From contig ARYC01000488.1 of assembly GCA_000711775.1 (NCBI GenBank), forward strand, positions 62,001-126,000: a stretch of 64,000 bases of DNA, written 5' to 3'. This DNA comes from Oxytricha trifallax. Lineage: Eukaryota > Ciliophora > Spirotrichea > Sporadotrichida > Oxytrichidae. Shown here one piece after another: positions 1-12,299 of the stretch. Positions within the stretch are counted from its first letter, which is position 1, and every line of letters begins with the position of its first letter. The notes beneath the pieces are model-generated. The model made no database searches. It was not told the origin of the DNA and was given only the letters and a program-made list of their open reading frames with translations. Both the position numbers and the translations under genes were made by a program.

Positions 1-148
1 GGTTATATTTCTGCAAAATCTTTTTTTACTTTTTTTCTGAATCTTGTTTATTAACAATCTCTCTTTATAATTAATATGCTTTCAAATTGTTTATATTTAA
101 TGGGGTTGTGTAAATTTGATATAAATTAATAAAATTGGTTAATTATAG

Positions 149-2328
149 ATCGATCCTTTGAAATTCCGTTCTTTCGGAGTGAAACGCCCTTTGGATGAAA
201 AACAGCAGAAAATAAATGATTTATTAGAGTCGAATAAGCGCTACTATCCCACAGACACTAAGGGAAACGTAGATGAATGGGGAGCAGTTATCAAAAGGCA
301 AACACAGGCTTACGAGCAATAAAGACAAGCACTGGAATAGCAAAGAGTCAATTAAATGCAAAATTATGGGTAAGTTTGTTACATTCAATGTTAAAATGTT
401 TGTTACAGTCAATGTTAAATGTTTGTTACAATAGGCAAATGCTTGAAAAAGAGTTGCACAACCAAGGGGAGAAGAAAAAAATGGCTATATATGAGAAAAA
501 TGGAGAAAAAGAGTAACTGATGAGAGATGTTGAAGAAAAAAGATTAAGGGAAGAGATGCAAAGGGAACAAGAAAAATAAAGAAGACAATAGGTTGGAGAT
601 GCTTAGAAGCAGGCCATTGAGTTGAAATAAAGAAAAATTTAAGAGGAGAAAAGAATGTAAATGTAATTAGATCAGGAAAATGTATAGAATCAGCTAAAAT
701 ATACTAATTAGATTTTTTTAATAGCTTTTGCATTAAGAAAGAATGAGTTAACAAGAAGCTGAAAAGAGAAGAATGATGAGGGAGTCACTTTCATAAAACT
801 TAAAAATTGTTTATTACATTTAAGCAAACGATTATAAAATTAATACATTATGCTTTTAAAAAACTAGGCATAATCTTTTTATTAAAGTTATTGATTATTT
901 AAAGTTAAAACCTAGATCAATCTCGTAGGTTGAGAGTAATGAATGAAGATAATTAAAGAGTGATCAAAGACATGTAGGATGTAACCCAAGGTCTTTCAAG
1001 TTTGAATATTCAAGATAATTATAAAACGTAGTTACAAGATAGAATGCGTCAATTCGATGATATTCAGAGAAGAGCTGCTTAGAACTACAATTAAAATGTT
1101 GCAAACAGGCAATCTGAAAAAGAATCAAGTGAGCTTATCAGATAAATGAAAGATTAACAATTACTTGATCAAAGAGCAAATCATCAAGAACAGTAATCAT
1201 CAATCAATAGATAGTAAGCAAAAAACTATAACAGTCAGCAGTTACAGATGTAACTACAATAAAGAAATGCGTTACATGGGCTCTCTGAGAAGGAGTATTA
1301 GGCCTAAGAAATCCAGAGAAAAGCCTAAGAGGCGAAAAGATTAGAAGAGGAGGAAATTTAAAAGCGAAAGTAATAGCAAATGGATTATAGAGATATGCTT
1401 GATTAATAGAACAAACTTAAACAAAAAATGAAACTTCATGGAAATATGACTGGAGTAGAAAAGCAAATGAACAAAGATGATTTGATTGCTTGGAAAAACT
1501 ACGATAATAATCAATACTCACTTATTCCAGGAATCTCCCTAAATAAAAAGAAGTTAGAAAGAGAGCCCAAAGGAGGTCTTGGGCAAAGTACTTCTGCTGT
1601 CACTATTAACTAAGCAGAAAGATTTCAAGAGAGGCAAGATATGATGAAGCAATATGGCTACACTAGGGATCCAAGAGAAGCATACGCAACTATTGGAAAA
1701 GAATAATCTGCAGGTATATCTACTTAAAGCCTCTTAGAAGAAAACATGCCACCACAGTAATACCAAAAACAGTCAAATTTTGCTGCTTTCAATTAAATGA
1801 GCAACTAGTTAAAAGATGAGAATGCTTATATAGATAGAGCCATTGAATAGCCAAAATCTAGAATGTCAAATGTCAACAAATCAGTCGATTGGACAGCAAC
1901 TAGACCTAACCTTAATTCAGGATTTAACATGAGAGAATATGATGCTCAAAATCAAAATCAATTATCAATTGATGCTTAAATCAGAAATACCCTGTAGCAG
2001 AAGGATTATAAATTCCAAGATGAATTCAAGCAGACAAGCTCAATTCCAAATCTACATTATTTATTTTAATCTGAAACAAGCTTATAAGTACTAAAACAAC
2101 ATATTCCCTTAATAAGACTTGATAGAACAGAATATCATGCAAAAGCAAAAACAGTCCTAAAATAATCCTGTGCTTTAATCGCAATAATTATCGTCATTAA
2201 TATTTTATTTGCAAGCAGCCGGAGTGAGACACTCTGTAAGTGGCAATGGAATATTTGGTAATCAAGTTTCCAATAGATATCAAAGAGATAGATCTCTTAT
2301 TACAGCTGGAAATAGCATTTTGCAATGA
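149..2328 (+). CDS. Gln-rich coiled-coil protein, 5' end outside window
   Basis: With TAA/TAG read as Gln, a charged, coiled-coil-like frame runs from about 149 to TGA 2326-2328. It starts ...IDPLKFRSFGVKRPLDEK and continues through long Glu/Lys/Arg/Gln stretches typical of an extended helix. The middle contains a less repetitive block, DLIAWKNYDNNQYSLIPG, and the end is Asn/Ser/Gln-rich. The frame is kept only if four inserts are removed: one spliceosomal-type intron and three pointer-flanked IESs, all listed separately. The sequence just upstream ends in ...TTATAG, so more exons or coding blocks probably lie left of the window. No domain lets me name a function; a cytoskeletal or ciliary structural role is only an inference from the coiled-coil composition. 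Confidence 0.8.
370..434 (+). other. spliceosomal intron, 65 bp
   Basis: The insert begins GTAAGTTTG and ends ACAATAG. Joining 369 to 435 keeps the frame (..NYG/QMLEKE..). Inside it is an imperfect internal repeat of AATGTTAAAATGTTTGTTACA. GT-AG borders and the lack of a direct repeat at its edges favour an intron over an IES. Confidence 0.7.
711..735 (+). other. candidate 25-bp IES, pointer ATTA
   Basis: ATTA occurs at 707-710 and 732-735. Deleting one copy plus the AT-rich spacer joins ..KYTNQ to ERMSQQ.. and moves the frame from phase 1 to phase 2, as needed. Unremoved, the frame hits TGA a few codons later. Confidence 0.6.
800..911 (+). other. IES, 112 bp, pointer TAAAAC
   Basis: TAAAAC is present at 794-799 and 906-911. 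Removing the AT-rich interval with one pointer copy gives ..ESLSQN/LDQSRRLR.. in frame. No GT-AG borders fit. Confidence 0.75.
2054..2072 (+). other. candidate 19-bp IES, pointer AATCT
   Basis: AATCT lies at 2049-2053 and 2068-2072. Deleting 19 bp joins ..SIPNL to KQAYKYQ.. and opens the frame that continues to the C terminus. At this length it is near the lower limit for such elements. Confidence 0.6.
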
Positions 2329-2518
2329 GTATACCTTTCAAATAACCTAATAAATCAACATAAAAATTTCAAGTTTCTTATAATTAATTATCTATGTCAT
2401 AAATTTTTAGTAATAAGTTCAATAATTCCAATTAAAGTTAATTATTAATTCCAAATAATAATCAAAATAATATACTTTATATAAATATCTAAATATATTT
2501 TATATCTGCATTACAACA

Positions 2519-5500
2519 ATGTCCTCAAGGCAAGGTAGATCTTAAATTATAAAACATAGAAGTTAAAAATTGGGAAATAATACTTAAAAATAAGACTCAG
2601 ACACTCAAACTTTTACAACTTTAAACGATGACTTGAATTTTATTTAATTTAATTAAAATAAAAAGTACATATACTTTACTTTATATGATTATATAAAATT
2701 AAAATAAATTTTCTTAAATTTTATGTTTAAATCTTAGAGAAAGAAATCTGCTAATAAATTAACATCGTCCAAACAATTGTATTATTTATTTTAAAGTTTG
2801 TTAAAATAAATATGAGAAGTAAAATTTTCACTCTTAATTTTGTTTTTACTATATATTTTATGATTTAATATTAAGTTATTTGTAATCTTTGTTTTTAATA
2901 AAAATTAGCAACAATTCCAACCAGATCTTATATAAAACCCTAAAGAATAAAAAGAGGACTATAATTTTAATTAAAATTCTACAAATTACAATTAATTTAA
3001 TGGTAATCAACAAAAAATAAATGACGTATAAAAGATGGTATGCTTAGTTCCTGATTAAAATAAAATGACTATTCATTAAAGAGAATCAGACAATTTATTA
3101 TTACAGGACTATGATGATAAATTTACATATTTATAAATATTTAGTAAATATAAATAAATATAAAATTAAATAAAAAATGATCAAGATTTAAGTAATAAAT
3201 TGGGAGAAGGACTAGATAGGTCTATAAAAAACTAATACGAAAGTTCATATTAAAATAGCAAAGAAAAGATTATGAGTAATTATCCCAATAGAAAATTAGT
3301 TAGCAGATATTGCTTGTAAAATTTTAATGATAAGATATACTTTTAAATGTATTATATTGTTTTCTGGTTACCTACGTCATTAAATTCTAATAGTAGATTT
3401 TTATACAGACTAATAGAAACTTAATTCTATTGGATAAATAAAAAATAACTTTCAATGATTACTTACAACTTTTGTTTGATATATAATAGATTTATAATCT
3501 TGTCATAAATTAAAAATATAAACTCTAATCTGGTTTGTTTCTAATATTAATTCAAAGTGTAATATGTAAAAAAAACTTGGGCAGCTTTGTTTAGTAATCT
3601 CTAAAAAAAGTATCATTTAATTAAGTGATTGAATCTAAAATATGTATTAAAAATAAGATTATCATTGAATAAATATTTTTAGATAAAGTAACTAGTATTA
3701 TTAATTTTTTATTCTAAATTAATGAAATTATTGTGATATTATATAATTAAGATTATGAGTTAACAACAATTTATATTTCTTAAGAAACCCCTTTAACCAT
3801 AATATATGCTCTTATAAAAAAAATATGAAATTTATTGAAGTATCATATTTTTACAATAGTAAAATAATTTCCAAATAAATACGAATTAATTGTAAAGTAA
3901 TCAATCAAATCGAATTAATCTTAGCACTTCAAAAACTCAACATAGAAATTTATAAAGTGCTTCGAGAAGAAAATAAGATTTATTTATAATTAATTTTTTT
4001 ATACACGAACTCTTTATATTGAATATAAAGATTTTACTTCAAACAATGAGATAAATGACATTTACTTAAGTAATACAGCCCCCAAAGAAAGGAATAGCAG
4101 TAATACTATCTACAAATTACATTAAAATCAAAGTAAAAAAGATTAATTACTCACTATAATGTTGAGAGCTTACCTTAATGAAAATCATTAGAAAAATGTT
4201 GGAAAATCATAATCTAACTAGCACAAAGCAGTAAGTAATTTAAGTGGATAAAATACTTCGCAAAGTAATATAAGAGAAATGGATTTTAAGGCTTTAAATT
4301 TTACAAAATAAATGAACTAAACTCAAAGCTCAGTTCAATCTAATCAATATTAAATTTTCAAGAAAAATCACTAATTTTTGGAGTAAACAGCATAAAGCAA
4401 GAAGAATAAGGATGAATATGGATTAGATCAAAGTAATGTAATTAAATTTGATAAGACATCAATCTAAGAAATTGAGAAATAAAATTAAGAAAATCTTAAA
4501 TAATAAGCAGAGAAATAATTTCCCATAAAAGTTTAAAAGATATCAGATCCCTTTGGAAATAACTTTATGGTATCCTCAATTAAGTAAATTAGAGAGAAAA
4601 TTATGGGTTCTATAAATCAATATTTACTATTATATTATTTATATAGATTCAAAGTTATTCCCAAAATTAATTAAACATAGCAGCTTAACAAAGATTTGAG
4701 TTTTAATAACTAAAAACATGAACCAATTTATACCCTACTTTCTAAAAATTTAAAGCCTAATAATAGACCACTGAGTCCATTTACAAAACTTGGTACTCAG
4801 AAAAGAATGGAGCTTTTGAAGCAAACTCAATAGAAAAATCATGAATCTCTCAAGCCATTTCACTTTCTTCAGTTGAAATAAAAGTACAAAGATCTGCAAG
4901 TAGTAGCCTAAACGAATTACTAATCTTTAAGAAATAAAAGTTTGATGGCAAGCCCTCCAAAGGGTACCAGCAGAAATCTTTTAAATTAGAGCAATACAAG
5001 AAGTAATGCAGATTACACAATGACAGCAAAATCATAAATGGATCTATAGTTATAGTTACAATAAACTGCTAATGAAACATTTTCGGTTTAAGGCTTTAAT
5101 CCTTTAGCTACATAAAGTAACTTTGGTCAAACTTCCAAGAAGTCGTAAATTAAAAGCAAAAGTAAAAGACCGAAGACTGCTTATCCTGGTTTCTAAAATA
5201 GGGGGAAATTAAAGGTCAGAAAGAATAAAACTTTTGATAAATTTTATTTTATAACCAACATTTTGTCAAACTACAATGAAGATTATGACTCTATTAACAG
5301 GTGTAGCAGCTAACAAAGTATCATAATTCACGATGATGCAAATATTAACTTGAGTCAAGAGAGAAAAATAAATTCTGTAAGCCAATCACGAAATGAGATT
5401 GGCAATACATTAAGATGTCATTCTTCTTATTTTGAGAGAATATTTACTTAGAAGCCTCTTTCAGGAAAGAAATCTTCAAAGTAAAGTGATGTTTAACTTA

Positions 5501-5781
5501 GTGCATCTTAAACTAGACTCAAGCTTTATGATAGCGCCGATTAAATGCTTAATTAAGAAATTAATGGAAAGATTAGATTCAAAAAGTCACCTAAAATCAA
5601 GTTTAAGGAATTCTTATATAGTAGTAATAAGAACAAATAGAAGTAAAAAGAATTGCATATATTTATAGAGGGTAAGCATTAAGTAGATTTATCATAAGAT
5701 TTCAGTATTAATAATTCAAGAGAAGGTTCATTAATCAAATAATTTTCACAGGTTGCAAATACTTAACAGCCTGGATCTTGA
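2519..5781 (+). CDS. Asn/Gln/Ser-rich protein, IES-interrupted, unknown function
   Basis: The frame starts at ATG 2519 (MSSRQGRSQIIKHRSQKLG..) about 190 bp after the previous stop and ends at TGA 5779-5781 (..VANTQQPGS). Coding blocks at about 2519-2640, 2735-2775, 2910-3130, 3170-3340, 4030-4600, 4670-5240 and 5240-5780 are rich in Gln, Asn, Ser and Lys. They are separated by AT-rich inserts with no coding character, so several IESs must be removed. One block resembles a short helical segment (HFLQLKQKYKDLQVV) and another is basic (KSKSKRPKTAYPGFQ). I recognise no family. Exact borders were not resolved for each block. Confidence 0.65.
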
Positions 5782-5895
5782 TTATATATATAAGAGTATT
5801 TTAATTTAATGATAGAATATTAATATACAAACATTCTAGTATATAATTCAATCAAAAGATCAGAATGAATAATTTAATATAATTTACTAAAACTA

Positions 5896-7925
5896 ATGGG
5901 TTGTTGTGAATCAAAAGATAATTATTAACCGAGGAAAAAGCATGTCGACACAAATGCTATAGCTTATTTATTAATATTCTTATTCAATTTATAAGATATT
6001 CTTTATTAAGCCTAATTTCCAAAAGGCAAATGGGTCGGTGAGGAGAGACAATTAAGGAATTAGACAACTGAAAATATAGAGAAAGTTGCTGGCACTGGAG
6101 CAGCTAGAGAATCAGTTTACAGTTCTAAAGACCAAGGCTAGGATAACCAAAATTATGTCGCGATCCCAAGAAGCATGAGTAACCCGACTAACAAAAACAC
6201 AAACTTACAGGTCCCTACGACTGACAAAAAATCAGCCTTTCACAATTTGTATCAAAAGTCAAAAAAGCACGATGAGAAGAAGCTCGAAGAAGAAGTGAAT
6301 CTATTTTAATCCAGAGAGGTAGAAGAGCTGAGAGAGCATGTTGACTAGTTGGACTTGAACAGAATGATATCACTGGATACTTAAATGGAAAGCGCTGCAT
6401 AAATCATGAATCTACATTTTGGTAAGTCTTCCTCAAAATAAGAAGAAAGCTCTACGTAAATCAATCCAGAAGAGCCAAGTCGGTCAGTTCTTAATAAGAA
6501 TAAAGTAGCCGCTTTTTTTAAAAACAATTGTTAAGATTTGTAGCAAATAGATGAAGATGCGGCTTAAGACGACTAGGACATCATGATGAAGAGCATCTCG
6601 AGAGAGTAAATTATTGACCTTCCTTAGTTATGTTATATAAATATTACAAATAAAATAGTCCTAGATTCATGAGGACATCAAATAGAGAGTACTTGAAAAT
6701 CAAACAAAAGATGTCACTTTTGTCACATACCTAGACCCCTAATAAGAATATAACACTGATATTACTGCTGACCTGGTTCAGAAAAAGATTGATCAAATGG
6801 TCGATAAAGTGCTAAAGGACGAATACGATCAAAATATCATTTAAGATGTTAGAATTATAGAAACTGAATAGACTAATGACAAGTCTAGTACACCATAGTT
6901 TTTGAATGAAATAAATCAAAAGCAAATTGAATACAAATAACCATTATATATTATACATTTGCTATAATAGATTGATCAAAATAAAGAAGTTTGTTATACT
7001 ATAATAATATTCAACACAATGTTAGTTTATACACATCCCTTTTTATTCAAAATGGTAATTTATTATTTGTAGTATAAAAATTAAAACATTAGCACTTATA
7101 GACTAGTAGACTAAATTGGACCAAGAAAAAGATGAAACATTAAAAGACGTTCACTTACTTGAAGAGATCCCTATGAAAAATTTACCAGAGCTTCCTTAAA
7201 GCCAAATGCCAGATGTTGTAATGAAGCACTTCAAAGCTGAAATATAGGAACCCAATTAAAAACCAAAATAAAAACAGGCTAAGAATTAGACTCTAGATTT
7301 CAAATTGAATTTCAATACTATCACTCATAAAATTACAGGAATAGTGGATTTAGTTGGAGGAGCATTCATGTTGCTTATTTGAAAATAGATATTTTACAAT
7401 AAAATTTGTTTTCAATTTACAAATTTTATTACAAGCAAATAGTAAGAGCTGTGCATATGATAAAAAGAAAGTTACAAAAGCAAATCTCAAATTTATTAAT
7501 AGAGGATATACACTTTGGAAGGACCATTAGATCACTGAAAAAAGTTAATGAATATAATAATCAGCAATAAGTTCATAAAAATTCAAGAATGGAAAGTAAA
7601 AGATATTAAATATTTCATTTTCAATTAGATTAATATTAATTTTATTTTCTTGTAATTTCTAAATCTATAAATTCATCATGATTAGTAGAAGGAGAGTTCA
7701 GAGTTGATGCTACTAAGTACTTTAAGCTTATCATAAAATCTCATTAAAATTTTTATATCTACTCATATTATTATTCAGAAATCTCCACATGCTCATTTGC
7801 ATATTATTGAGGGATAAATTATGCAAGAAGAATTCGGTAAATTAGATGGAATAATGTATGATATCAAAGACACTAAGAAAAGAGGATAGGGAAAAAGAAT
7901 TATCATGAATTAAGTTCAAATTTGA
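5896..7925 (+). CDS. protein with N-terminal MGCC lipid-anchor-like motif
   Basis: ATG 5896 opens MGCCESKDNYQPRKKHVDTN: Gly2 with neighbouring cysteines and a basic stretch is the pattern of dual N-myristoylation/palmitoylation, suggesting membrane attachment. After an AT-rich insert the frame continues (GKWVGEERQLRNQTTENI..) through a long hydrophilic middle with a charged helix (KKLEEEVNLFQSREVEEL). A compact block follows (DVTFVTYLDPQQEYNTDI..), then a C-terminal block (SPHAHLHIIEGQIMQEEFGK) ending at TGA 7923-7925. At least four inserts, around 5965-6010, 6640-6660, 6930-7090 and 7370-7440, must be removed. The function is not recognised; only membrane anchoring is inferred. Confidence 0.65.
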
Positions 7926-8194
7926 TAAAAAATCAATTTGCCAGGGCTTATGTTTTAATTTAAATATTTACTGCTAGACTTTGAAGCATTTTAAGAATTT
8001 GCTTTTATCATTTCATTAATTTTCTTACTTTAATTTCGTAATAACAATTCATAATGAAATTTAATTTTGTTAAGAAATAAGTAAACTCCTAATAAGTGGA
8101 TATTAAATAGTTGGAGTGCATTTTATCAATAAGTAAATTGATTTTATAAGAATAGTAATAATTAAGGAGGAGCTTAATTTAAAGCGAATTGTTT
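7926..8194. other. intergenic, convergent 3' ends
   Basis: About 270 bp of AT-rich sequence between the stop codons of two convergent genes. No gene, repeat or telomeric sequence is visible. In the somatic genome these genes would probably lie on separate nanochromosomes, so the chromosome ends would map here. Confidence 0.5.
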
Positions 8195-11100
8195 TCATTG
8201 CTGTTGATTTTACTAAGAGACAGAGTCAAGTCTATCGGAAATATCCTTGAGTGTCTTTTCAACCTTAACAGTAAGAGTGTTGAGTCTTCTATCCATATTC
8301 TTCATCATTTTAGCTTAGGCATTTTTCATGTCTCCGCTGCCCATGAAGCTTGAAGATGAACCTGAGGATTTTCCTTTCTTTCCTTCAGTAACGGTAGCTA
8401 TCAACAAATATCTCTTGGATGGCTCTCTGATAGCGAATTCGGTCATAAGGTAAGAGTAGAGAGCGATTAAAGAGGCCTTGTCTTGGTATTCTTATAAAGT
8501 TGCTGTCTGTACCGGAGTTATTTGAAATCTTAGATATAATTGACTGTCAAAGCAATAATGAGAGTGAAAATAAAGAACACATTGAAGAAGCTCACAAGTA
8601 CCAAAAGAATCAATCTAAATAAATTTAGAAAACTTCTGCGTCATACTGTCCAAGAAGAATTCTTTATCTTATACACCTCCAAATGGTGTATCTTGGGAAA
8701 TTCCAACCATCTTTGCTTATTCTAATATTTAAATTTAGTTTATATTCAAAGCAATCAAGTATCTCATTCTGTGAAGAATATCTGAACTCATTCTCAATAG
8801 TAAAGCAGTGTGGTCAAAGCATTTCATCATGTGAATAACTCTAATCCAAATGAAGAATGAGGAAGCTGAGTAGAATGTCTTTTCAAGTTGAGTTTTCCCA
8901 GAGTCAATAAATAAGTCGTAGAAGATTATGAATATCATCAAAGTCAGAGGGAATTTTGAAATTAATCTTAACGATTGCATTGTTAGTGAAGTTTTTAATT
9001 TAAAGGAGGTCTTGTTGGAAGAAATAGAAACAGCCAAGGAACAAAATGATTTTATAGGGGCTAAATATTTTTACAGATGTGAAATTGAAGAAGGTGGGAT
9101 CTTGTTCTTGAGTAATGTTAAGCTTTTTCAATACAACCAAGTAAATAATGTATAAATACTATAGATCTTGGTTGGCCTTGATTCCTTAATGAAATCTATA
9201 TGTATAAATTCATAAGAGCATTGGTAATTTGGTCTTACTGATCATTAAAGAGTGTAGTAGGGACAATCTTATTTTCTTAATCATTATAAATATTGATTCT
9301 GCCAAGAGTAATTGTTTTGCAAACTCCACTTTGGAATCTTCTCTTGTCAAAATATTTCTCAAGAGCTGGGAGATTCAATAATTAAATTTTCATAGATATT
9401 ATATAATAATGATTCATATCAATGAGTTTAGGTATTAAATGAGAGACAATTCTAGAGTGATGATCCATTGGAGTCTTAGAGAGCATTTTTAATTAGCAAT
9501 TAAGGCATCTGGGAAAATGTTATGAACGAATTTTTGAATCTTATTAAACTCTATTGAATGTCTTCAATAGACTGGTATCTTTGCCTTGTATGAATTAGAG
9601 ATATAAACTCATTTATTTCCAAATTTTTATATCCTTGTTCAATGAGATACTTGTATTAAAACTAATCTAATGATCTTAATCTTGGATTGACTTTGTTTTC
9701 AAGATAAATCTTTCTTCTAAGAGACTCATAAAAGTTTTAAAGTCTGGAAGTGACTTCCTAGATATAGAAATGAAATAACATTTTAAAGCTCTCTTTAGTG
9801 TTGGTAAATGAGTATTACAGGGCCATATAGCTGTCAACTCTCTTTTACTCTAGGTTATAAATCATCTCTTAAAAATAAAATTTCTTGATTGACTGGTTCA
9901 AGAGTCTTTTTTTCTAATGAAAGTTAATGATTATTCAAAACTCTAACAAATCTCCATTTATGAACAGAAATATTAAATCTTACTTATTAATAAGGACTTC
10001 AATCATGTAATATTTTGATTCTCTAAATTGGATGTACGAAAGTCATCTTTTCTTGAAGGGCACCTCTTTGATCAATTTCAAGAATTTTGTAAGTTCTTAA
10101 TTGAGAAATTGTCTTATCTTCCAAGCTATTTGGAGAAGCTTCATTAGGTCTATGAACTAAAACAAACGGGTCTCAAAATTCTTTTAAATTTTGTTTTTCT
10201 TTGTAGTATGAAAATTTACCCAAAATTAAAGAATATTTATATTTACAATCTTTATCATAAACATCCTTATCGGTCTCGTAATATTTGTAGTCAGCATTCT
10301 CCACAAATGTTCTTGACAAGAGTTACCCATTGATCATTGACTGTTAAATTTGTTTAAATTTTATTTAATTACCTTTATCAAGGGCATACAAAAAGTCGCC
10401 GTGCTTTCTGAAAGCTAAATAGTATGATCTCTCAGCCATTCCAACGAAACCAAGAGTGTTTCTGTGCAAAAGTGACATCTAAATTATTTTAAATTGATAA
10501 TTTGTGAGGTGAAGATTGAGAATGTTATTCACTTCGTCGTAGTCCATTCTTTTGATTTAGTTTTCGAAAGTCCAGGTTGGATACATAAGCTTGTTTTAGT
10601 TTTTATTGGAATTGTTCTTATCTACAATTGCCTTCTTAGTCTCACCTTTACTGAAGTCGTTGAATGAAGCTTCAATCATTGCATTGTCAGCAACTCCTAG
10701 CTTTGACAGAATAATTAAAAGTTCTAGTCAATAAAATTTTAATCTCCTTCAGTAATAAAATAGAAACATTATGCGTCTACGAAGAGAGTTCCAGCTGGGG
10801 TAAGCTGATTGGAAAGCTTGGATTACTCAATTTAACTTGAAGAGACATTAATCTTGAAAATGGTCTTATTAGAGATTGCCAGGATGTACTCTTTTTAGAA
10901 GTAGAACAAACTGTGATTGTTGATTTGATCTCTGAATTCGAATCTATTTGTTTAAATATTTCTGATTAAGTTGATATAGTTTAACTAGGTTGCCCTTGTC
11001 ATTTCTGTAAATAGCGAAATACTTGACATCAACATTTCATAATTTTTTCTCTTTGTCTGCTAACTGAATTAACAATGAAAATATTGTCTTCTTTTTTAAG

Positions 11101-11910
11101 TTTAAGATTAAGTTCAATCAATTGGGTGTTATAGAGCATTTGATAAGTCTTAACTGAGCTGCCAGTGGCGTTGTGTGCATAAGTTGTTATGTACAAGTTT
11201 GCGAAGGTGTTTTGGTTTTAGAAAGCTGAAAGAATTGATATTTTAATTGTACTAACCCAGTCAGAGTATAGGTTGCTATCTTGGGTTTGAAGCACTTGAA
11301 AGTTAGTATAAATAGTTTAAGACTTTAGTTTGTGGAGACTTACAACATATAGGTAGCTTATCACAGTGTGTTAAGTTTTTGGTGAAAGATATATTATTAA
11401 GAATATAATTAAAATTGAAAATTTATCTTACCCATTTAAAAGTTGAAGTTTAAATTGATTACTACTATTAATATTAGATTTCTTCTTCTAGTTGCTATTA
11501 TCAAAGTCAACTCTTTGAAGTTGCACTTATCTCTTCTCAGTTTATTTATTAGCAACGAACTTGTAATAGATCAGTTAGAAGTTTTCAGCAACACAGAGGA
11601 ACTATATTAATAAATAAAAAACAAAGATTGTAGTAGAGATCTCTTCAGAATAAGTTATTTCATATCGACCTCTAACATAAATTATTACATTTTAAAATGA
11701 CAACTTACCTCTGTTGTCGTCATAAGGGTGTCTTACAGCAGTCATTAATGAAATTTTTTAAATCCCTTAAAGATTAAAACGTTATTGTAAAGCTTCCATT
11801 ATGAGAAAACGATTTAAAAATATTAAAACTTGATTGTTCCAAACTTCAAGAATGAAAGGATTTTTCAAAAATCTTTGGAGTTCCTCATTGACGATTTCAA
11901 CTTATATCAT
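8195..11910 (-). CDS. TRP-like ion channel with N-terminal propeller-like region
   Basis: Minus strand, from a plausible ATG at 11910 (MIQVEIVNEELQRFLKNPF..) to TGA 8197-8195. The N-terminal two thirds are beta-rich blocks such as TFANLYITTYAHNATGSS and GFVGMAERSYYLAFRKHGDF, suggesting a propeller-like domain. The C-terminal third has hydrophobic helices, including FFIWIRVIHMMKCFDHTALL, which resembles an S4-S5 region of TRP-type channels. A possible pore segment (MVGISQDTPFGGVQDKEFF) and a final helix (SFFNVFFIFTLIIALTVNYI) follow. The protein ends in a charged coiled coil (DRRLNTLTVKVEKTLKDISD). Several AT-rich inserts interrupt it, one possibly flanked by AGAGGT repeats (11668-11712). Channel identity is inferred from helix pattern only. 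Confidence 0.6.
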
Positions 11911-12299
11911 AGTTTCATATTTTTATTTAGCTTAATTCTTAGAGATATAACATTAAAAGTTGCGATATTACTTACCTAATAAGTCAATTTGATGGAATAT
12001 TGAATTAGTTGCTTGCTAGGCAATATTTTTAGAAGGTAAACTGTTATATTAAAAATATAATTATGTTTTATTTAGTTTAAGTTTAGTTTCTCGTCAAAAT
12101 TGCCTTGCTTAAGCAAAGTGCTTTGCTATATAAATATAGTTTGTAGTGCTTAATAAGAATCTTTGTTTGTTAAGTATTAAATATATTTATATTAATGCGA
12201 ATCCACTTATTTCCTTATATTAACTTTACATTTATTTCTAAAGTAAATTTACTGACTGATTTATTAAATTATTTAGGATTTTGCCTTGTCTTGGTAGGC

